Source: Pseudomonadota bacterium (GTDB lineage Bacteria > Pseudomonadota > Gammaproteobacteria > Steroidobacterales > Steroidobacteraceae). From it: a stretch of DNA of 10,141 nt. The notes below the pieces were generated by a model. That model was not told the origin of the DNA. It saw only the letters and a program-made list of their open reading frames with translations, and did no database searches. Below, one piece after another: positions 6,412 through 10,141 of this stretch; position 1 is the first letter of the stretch, and each line of letters starts with the position of its first letter. The stretch is from positions 1-10,141 of the forward strand of contig JAJZLX010000182.1 in NCBI GenBank assembly GCA_021850555.1, in the 5' to 3' direction. Made by a program: the position numbers and the translations under genes.

Positions 6412-7885
6412 GCTGGATAGACTCTGGTGGTGGCGGTCGTGGTTGCCTGTGAGCGGGGCGCTCGCCGTGCTGCTCGCCGGGTGTGCGACGCGCCCTCCGC
6501 AGGTCCTCACGCCTCGGCTGGTTCCGAAGCGGTTTGTGGGTCCGAGCCCGGTGACTACGCGAGTCTGGCCGCGCGCGGGTTGGTGGCGAGGGTTCGAGAG
6601 CCCGGAGCTCACCAGACTCATCGGCCTCGCGCAGGCGAACAATCGCAATCTCATGGAGGCGGCCGCGCGGTTACGAGAGGCGAGAGCCGAGGTCACGATT
6701 CAGCGGTCCGTGCTGTTCCCGGCGATCGATGTACAGGCGAATGCGCAGCGCATCGGGGAGGGGCGTGGGGCGCTTTCCAGCAGCGTCCAAGGCCAGCCCA
6801 GTGTGACGGTCAATGCCTTCAGCCTGTCCGGCAATGTGAGCTATGGCCTCGATGTCTGGGGGCTTGCGCGAGACAACTTGCGCTCGGCGGAGGAAGGCGT
6901 GAAATCCGCGCGCTTCGCCCGCAGGGCACTCGCCCTCACGGTGACTGCGGACGTGGCCGATACATATTTCAATGTCCTGGCGTTGCGCGCAGAGATTGCC
7001 ATTACGAAAGAGGACATCACGGCGATCGAGCGGATTTTGGATGTCGTCAAGGTGAAGGTCAAAGCCGGCACGGTCTCGCATCTGGACCTGGCGCAGGAGC
7101 AGGCGCAGGTCGAATCCGTGAAGGCCCAACTCCCCGTGCTTCGCCAGCAGGCGATCGCCCAGCGAGGGGTACTCGCGGTCTTGGTGGGGATTCCGCCCGA
7201 AACGCTGCGAATCGGGAAGGGGAATGCGCGGTCGATCCGCATGCCGCAGGTACGGCCAGGCCTGCCATCCGGGCTCCTGCTGCGTCGGCCGGACGTCGCC
7301 GCGGCCGAGGCCAACCTTGCGGCCGCGCACGCGAACCTGCAGGCGGCACGAGCGGCCTTCCTGCCGCAATTCGCGCTGACGGGAAGTGCGGGTTTCAGCA
7401 GCGCGGCGGCGAGCGCGCTGCTTCACGGACCGAGCTTCCTTTGGGATGCCGGAGCGCAGCTGGTGCAGACGATATTCGACGGCGGAAAGCTCATAGGCCA
7501 AGACGATCTCGCGTACGCGACTCAGGAGGCGCTGGTCGCCGCGTATGAGAATGCGATACTCAACGCTTACGCCGACGTCGAAACTGCCCTCGGCCAGGTC
7601 CGCAACGCTCAGCAGGAGGAGGCCCATCTCCGGGATGAGGTGGCCGCTGCCCGGAAAGCGTTCCGGATCGGAGAGCTTCAGTATCGGGAGGGCACTGCCG
7701 GTCTGCTCACGGTGCTGCAGACGCAACAGACCCTGTTTGCGGCCAGGGATCAGCTCGTGCAGGCGCGCCTTGCCCGTAGGCAAGCGGTCGTGCACCTCTA
7801 CGAAGCGCTCGGTGGCGGCTGGAAGGAGCCGCGGGCGGATCGAACGCAGGATATCGATCGCCCACCCGGGCGGCAACTGTTCTGA
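6404..7885 (+). CDS. Outer-membrane efflux lipoprotein, NodT/OprM (TolC-like) family
   Basis: 493-residue outer-membrane channel component of a tripartite efflux or export system. The N-terminus has a charged start, a hydrophobic stretch (VSGALAVLLAGC) and a lipobox LAGC with Cys27. The following Ala is consistent with sorting to the outer membrane. Two outer-membrane-efflux repeats follow, the first at about residues 60-250 (SPELTRLIGLAQANNRNLME, FSLSGNVSYGLDVWGLARDN, VADTYFNVLALRAEI) and the second at about 290-470 (LLLRRPDVAAAEANLAAAHA, AYADVETALGQVRNAQ, YREGTAGLLTVLQTQQTLF). These are characteristic of the RND/ABC outer-membrane factor lipoproteins. The ATG at 6404 overlaps the permease stop by 8 bp and places the lipobox correctly; the upstream start at 6335 would bury it. 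The overlap shows co-transcription and probable translational coupling with the permease. No clear terminator follows before the IS66 end. Confidence 0.94.
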   Translation: MSRLDRLWWWRSWLPVSGALAVLLAGCATRPPQVLTPRLVPKRFVGPSPVTTRVWPRAGWWRGFESPELTRLIGLAQANNRNLMEAAARLREARAEVTIQRSVLFPAIDVQANAQRIGEGRGALSSSVQGQPSVTVNAFSLSGNVSYGLDVWGLARDNLRSAEEGVKSARFARRALALTVTADVADTYFNVLALRAEIAITKEDITAIERILDVVKVKVKAGTVSHLDLAQEQAQVESVKAQLPVLRQQAIAQRGVLAVLVGIPPETLRIGKGNARSIRMPQVRPGLPSGLLLRRPDVAAAEANLAAAHANLQAARAAFLPQFALTGSAGFSSAAASALLHGPSFLWDAGAQLVQTIFDGGKLIGQDDLAYATQEALVAAYENAILNAYADVETALGQVRNAQQEEAHLRDEVAAARKAFRIGELQYREGTAGLLTVLQTQQTLFAARDQLVQARLARRQAVVHLYEALGGGWKEPRADRTQDIDRPPGRQLF

Positions 7886-7932
7886 ATCTCTGACTCCTTA
7901 AGAAGATTCTGTTGCACGAGACAATCGAAAAA
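7886..7932. other. Short intergenic stretch between the efflux operon and the IS66 element
   Basis: 47 bp with no open reading frame and no convincing terminator. A weak GAATC/GATTC pair (7884-7888 and 7905-7909) lacks GC content and a T-run. Confidence 0.5.
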
Positions 7933-7953
7933 GTAAGGACTCCGGCATCCCCG
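7933..7953 (+). repeat. Putative IS66 left terminal inverted repeat
   Basis: Starts GTAAG as IS66 ends do. The partner repeat is not in the window, so the length and exact edge are guesses. Confidence 0.5.
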
Positions 7954-8022
7954 TTCTTCCGCCTTTGAACTGAGCGGCCGATGCTCAGGCTGCGGCGAGT
8001 GGCCGCATGCCGAGGGCGAACG

Positions 8023-8394
8023 ATGAACGAGCAGAAGCAAGGGGAGCTCACGCTGGGTGAGCGGCGGTACCTGGAGCGGGTGCGCGAGGCGCAAAGCGAA
8101 GGGGTGTCCCTGAAGGAGTACTACCTGGCGCATGGATTGAGCCTGCGGATGCTGTCCAGGGTGCAACGGCAGCTGTCGGACAAAGGGATCGTGCCGCCGC
8201 CGAGCAGCGCGGTGGCGGAAGCCGGCGAGGCCGGCAAGCTCATCGAAGTGCGTGTGACCGACTCTGTCGGCAGAGCCGGATTCCCGGCGGCCGGACCGGT
8301 GTGCCGGCTGCGCCATCCGAGCGGGTGGCTGATCGAGTGCGGGATGTGGCCGGATCCGAGATGGATTTCTGTGCTGATGGCGGTGCGGCCATGA
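8023..8394 (+). CDS. tnpA: IS66-family accessory protein TnpA
   Basis: 123-residue small IS66 protein needed for transposition in the three-gene IS66 type; its exact biochemical role is not settled. The N-terminal half contains a helix-turn-helix-like stretch (EGVSLKEYYLAHGLSLRMLS). The C-terminal part has the typical short beta-rich segment with LIEVRV and VCRLRHPSGWLIECG, ending in a Trp-containing tail (DPRWISVLMAV). The ATG at 8023 is preferred over the one at 7981 because GAGGG (8012-8016) lies 6 nt upstream. Its TGA overlaps the tnpB ATG (ATGA at 8391-8394). Confidence 0.88.
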   Translation: MNEQKQGELTLGERRYLERVREAQSEGVSLKEYYLAHGLSLRMLSRVQRQLSDKGIVPPPSSAVAEAGEAGKLIEVRVTDSVGRAGFPAAGPVCRLRHPSGWLIECGMWPDPRWISVLMAVRP

Positions 8395-8750
8395 TGCGCT
8401 TCGGGGGTGATGAGCTTCCGGTCTACCTGTATCGCGATCCTGTTGACATGAGGAAGGGGCGGAACTGTCTTGCGGCACTTGCCCAGGAGGCGATGAAGGT
8501 CGATCCCTTCTCTGGCGCGCTGCTGATCTTCGTCAGCCGCCGTCATAACGCCGTGAAGATCCTCTACTGGCACCGCAACGGCTTTGTCGTCGTACACAAG
8601 GTGATCGAGAGCCGGGAGCGGTTCATCTGGCCGCGGCTGCTTCAGGAGGCAGTGGTGACGCTGAGCACCGAGCAGCTCGAGTGGCTGCTCGAGGGATACG
8701 ACATCTGGAGGCAGCCGCATCAGCTGTTGAGATTTTCGCGCGCGGCATGA
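8391..8750 (+). CDS. tnpB: IS66-family protein TnpB (Orf2)
   Basis: 119 residues, the usual TnpB length of about 115-120. The family signature is clear: VYLYRDPVDMRKGRNCLAAL near the N-terminus, then DPFSGALLIFVSRRHNAVKI, LYWHRNGFVVVHKVIE and a Phe-Ile-Trp-Pro motif. TnpB is required along with TnpA and TnpC for IS66 transposition. The start overlaps the tnpA stop by 4 bp, so translation is probably coupled. A longer frame from 8301 overlaps tnpA heavily and adds residues not seen in the family, so it is not used. Confidence 0.92.
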   Translation: MMRFGGDELPVYLYRDPVDMRKGRNCLAALAQEAMKVDPFSGALLIFVSRRHNAVKILYWHRNGFVVVHKVIESRERFIWPRLLQEAVVTLSTEQLEWLLEGYDIWRQPHQLLRFSRAA

Positions 8751-8767
8751 GAGTTTGATGTTGTATC

Positions 8768-8808
8768 GTGTGGCGGGCACGGTATAATGCTCACCGTGCC
8801 CGCCACAC
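8768..8808 (+). promoter_or_regulatory. Perfect 16-bp inverted repeat enclosing the tnpC start codon and a TATAAT box
   Basis: GTGTGGCGGGCACGGT at 8768-8783 is the exact reverse complement of 8793-8808. The 9-nt loop 8784-8792 holds the ATG of tnpC (8787-8789). TATAAT occurs at 8783-8788, with a weak TTGTAT 16 bp upstream. In mRNA this is a very stable GC-rich hairpin that would hide purine-rich bases upstream of the ATG. Its role (translation control, DNA-binding site or promoter) is inferred. Confidence 0.75.
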
Positions 8809-10141
8809 CGCGCCCCGCAACGATCCTCGATAAGAACGCCGAACTTGCGGCGCGGCTGAAAGTCTCCGAGGAGTCCCTGCGCCAGGCTCGCCAAGCCTAC
8901 GAGCAGCTGCAGGCCGAGCACGCCCAGGCGCTCGAGCGCAAAGGGCTGCTCGAGGAGGAGGTCCGATGGCTGAAGGGCCAGCTCTTCGGCCGCTCCTCCG
9001 AGCGGCTCACCGAACCCACTGTCTCGCCGGATCAGCAGAAGATGCTGTTCAACGAGGCGGAAGTCCTCGCCGCGATCGAGGCGGCCGAGGCGCTCGAGGC
9101 CGAGCGCACCACGACAGTGGCCGCGCACGCGCGCAAGAAGCGTCCCCACACCGGCGGGCGCGAGCCGATCCCGGCGCATCTACCCCGCCAGGAGATCCTG
9201 CACGACTTGCCGGCGCAGCAGAAGTGGTGCGAACACGAGGGGGCGTGCTGGGTGCGGGAGCGGATCGGGGAGGAAGTCAGCGAGCGATATCACTACGAAG
9301 CGCCCAAGGTGTGGGTCGAGCGGCACGTGTATCCGAAGTACGCCTGCGGACACTGCCATCAGGGCGTGCAGATTGCCGCGGCGGTCAAGGCCATCCTGCC
9401 GAAGTCCAACGCCAGCGCCTCGCTTCTTGCGCATGTGGTGACCTCGAAGTTCGATGACGGGCTGCCGATCTTCCGGATCTGCCGCCAGCTTGAGCGCCAA
9501 GACGTGCACTTGAGCCCGGGCACGGTCGGTACCTGGGTCAACACGGTGGGATCCGAGACGGCGATGCCGTTGATCAACCTGATGAACGACGGGCTGCTCG
9601 CCGAACACCTCGTGCAGATGGATGAGACCTATCTGCAGGTGCTGCGCTCGCAGAAGTCCCCGCACTCGGAGCACTACATGGTGGTACGGGCCGCAGGCCC
9701 ACCCGGCAGGCGGATCGTCTTGTTCACCTACACGCCATCGCGCACGGCAGCGGCGCTGAAGGAGCTGCTGATCGGCGCGGATGGGCCGTTCCGCGGCAAG
9801 CTCCTGACCGATGGGCTCGAGCTCTATGACATCGTGACTGGGGAGCTTCGCGTCCCGCATTTTGGATGCCTGCAGCATTGCCGCACGTACTTCAATAAGG
9901 CGCTGAAGGTGACCGAGCTCCCCTCGGGGCGTTCTCTCGCGCGCGTGGCCATGGAGGACTACCTGGGGCGGGTATTCAAAATCGAGCGGGAACTGAACGA
10001 GCTACGCGAGGCGCGCGCACGGACGGGGGACACTTTGTCCGCCGAAGAGATCCTCAAGCGTCGGCAGGAGAGGTCCGCACCGATCTTCGCCGCCTTCCAC
10101 AAGTGGGTCGAGGATCTCCTGCCCGCGACGCCCCCGCAGAG
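8787..10141 (+). CDS. tnpC: IS66-family transposase TnpC, 3' end outside the window
   Basis: The frame is open for 451 codons to the window edge without a stop. TnpC is the DDE transposase of IS66. Visible parts in order: an N-terminal coiled coil (about residues 10-65) leading to the hallmark LKGQLFGRSSERL; a zinc-binding segment with Cys148, Cys154, Cys187 and Cys190 (the second pair is CGHC); the segment LPKSNASASLLAHVVTSKF; and the catalytic core with Asp279 in QMDETYLQV and Asp342 in LLTDGLELYD. The third catalytic residue (Glu in the NNxxER region of the family) lies beyond the window. The first Cys pair is spaced C-x5-C instead of the common C-x2-C, and the usual GCWAH is GCLQH here. 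The ATG at 8787 begins in a hairpin loop without a good ribosome-binding site; GTG at 8796 is an alternative. The gene lies 36 bp after tnpB. Confidence 0.9.
   Translation, partial: MLTVPATPRPATILDKNAELAARLKVSEESLRQARQAYEQLQAEHAQALERKGLLEEEVRWLKGQLFGRSSERLTEPTVSPDQQKMLFNEAEVLAAIEAAEALEAERTTTVAAHARKKRPHTGGREPIPAHLPRQEILHDLPAQQKWCEHEGACWVRERIGEEVSERYHYEAPKVWVERHVYPKYACGHCHQGVQIAAAVKAILPKSNASASLLAHVVTSKFDDGLPIFRICRQLERQDVHLSPGTVGTWVNTVGSETAMPLINLMNDGLLAEHLVQMDETYLQVLRSQKSPHSEHYMVVRAAGPPGRRIVLFTYTPSRTAAALKELLIGADGPFRGKLLTDGLELYDIVTGELRVPHFGCLQHCRTYFNKALKVTELPSGRSLARVAMEDYLGRVFKIERELNELREARARTGDTLSAEEILKRRQERSAPIFAAFHKWVEDLLPATPPQ

Larger units (their letters stand above)
7933..10141 (+). mobile_element. 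IS66-family element, left part (continues beyond the window)
   Basis: The tnpA-tnpB-tnpC gene order and protein families define IS66. The left end is placed at 7933, where GTAAGGACTCCGGCATCCCC begins. IS66 ends typically start with GTAAG and contain a CATCC-like motif. The boundary is inferred, because the right end and the 8-bp target duplication are outside the window. The 8 bases before it are TCGAAAAA, which should recur after the right end if the call is correct. Confidence 0.8.

Noticed and set aside
7884..7910. Terminator after the efflux lipoprotein gene
   Set aside because: The only inverted repeat is 5 bp, AT-rich and without a T-run.
6671..9179. Long minus-strand frames opposite the efflux lipoprotein and IS66 genes
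   Set aside because: They are shadows of well-supported plus-strand genes.
1..10141. New defence, retron, CRISPR or biosynthetic system
   Set aside because: All coding DNA is explained by insertion sequences, one efflux permease/channel pair and two gene remnants. No spaced repeat array, reverse transcriptase, nuclease or tailoring-enzyme module is visible.

Overview
The window looks like chromosomal DNA of a GC-rich Gram-negative bacterium, most likely a proteobacterium. The evidence is an outer-membrane lipoprotein of the OprM/NodT type, an inner-membrane MacB/FtsX-type permease with large periplasmic domains, and IS3, IS630 and IS66 family insertion sequences. The genus cannot be read from the sequence. 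About half of the window is insertion-sequence DNA, and the host genes between the elements are partly destroyed.

Layout. Positions 1-1651 hold the 3' end of an IS630-family transposase gene (IS630 copy 1). It is split by a complete IS3-family element (75-1443) whose 25-bp terminal inverted repeats and 4-bp CAAC target duplication can be read exactly. Positions 1674-1895 encode the first 74 residues of a cupin-like (JmjC-type) protein. That gene is cut off at a TA dinucleotide by a second, unrelated IS630-family element (1896-3004, minus strand). This element is complete at its ends, but its transposase gene carries a frameshift-type A-run and two nonsense codons. On its other side, also at a TA, lies the 3' third of an ABC-transporter permease gene (3005-3938). 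The two flanks are different genes, so the element marks a deletion or rearrangement scar.

Positions 3943-7885 are the intact host part: a full-length 822-aa MacB/FtsX-type permease, paralogous to the truncated copy upstream, followed by an outer-membrane efflux lipoprotein whose start overlaps the permease stop. Together they read as the tail of an export operon (permease, permease, outer-membrane channel). No ATPase and no periplasmic adaptor are present in the window; they may have been lost at the scar or lie elsewhere.

Positions 7933-10141 are the left part of an IS66-family element with tnpA, tnpB (4-bp overlap) and the first 451 codons of tnpC, which runs off the window edge. The tnpC start codon lies in the loop of a perfect 16-bp inverted repeat that also contains a TATAAT box.

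I see no tRNA, rRNA, CRISPR array or clearly new defence or biosynthetic system. The most informative parts are the readable transposition history, the scar joining cupin and permease remnants, and two RNA-hairpin candidates at translation decision points inside the insertion sequences.
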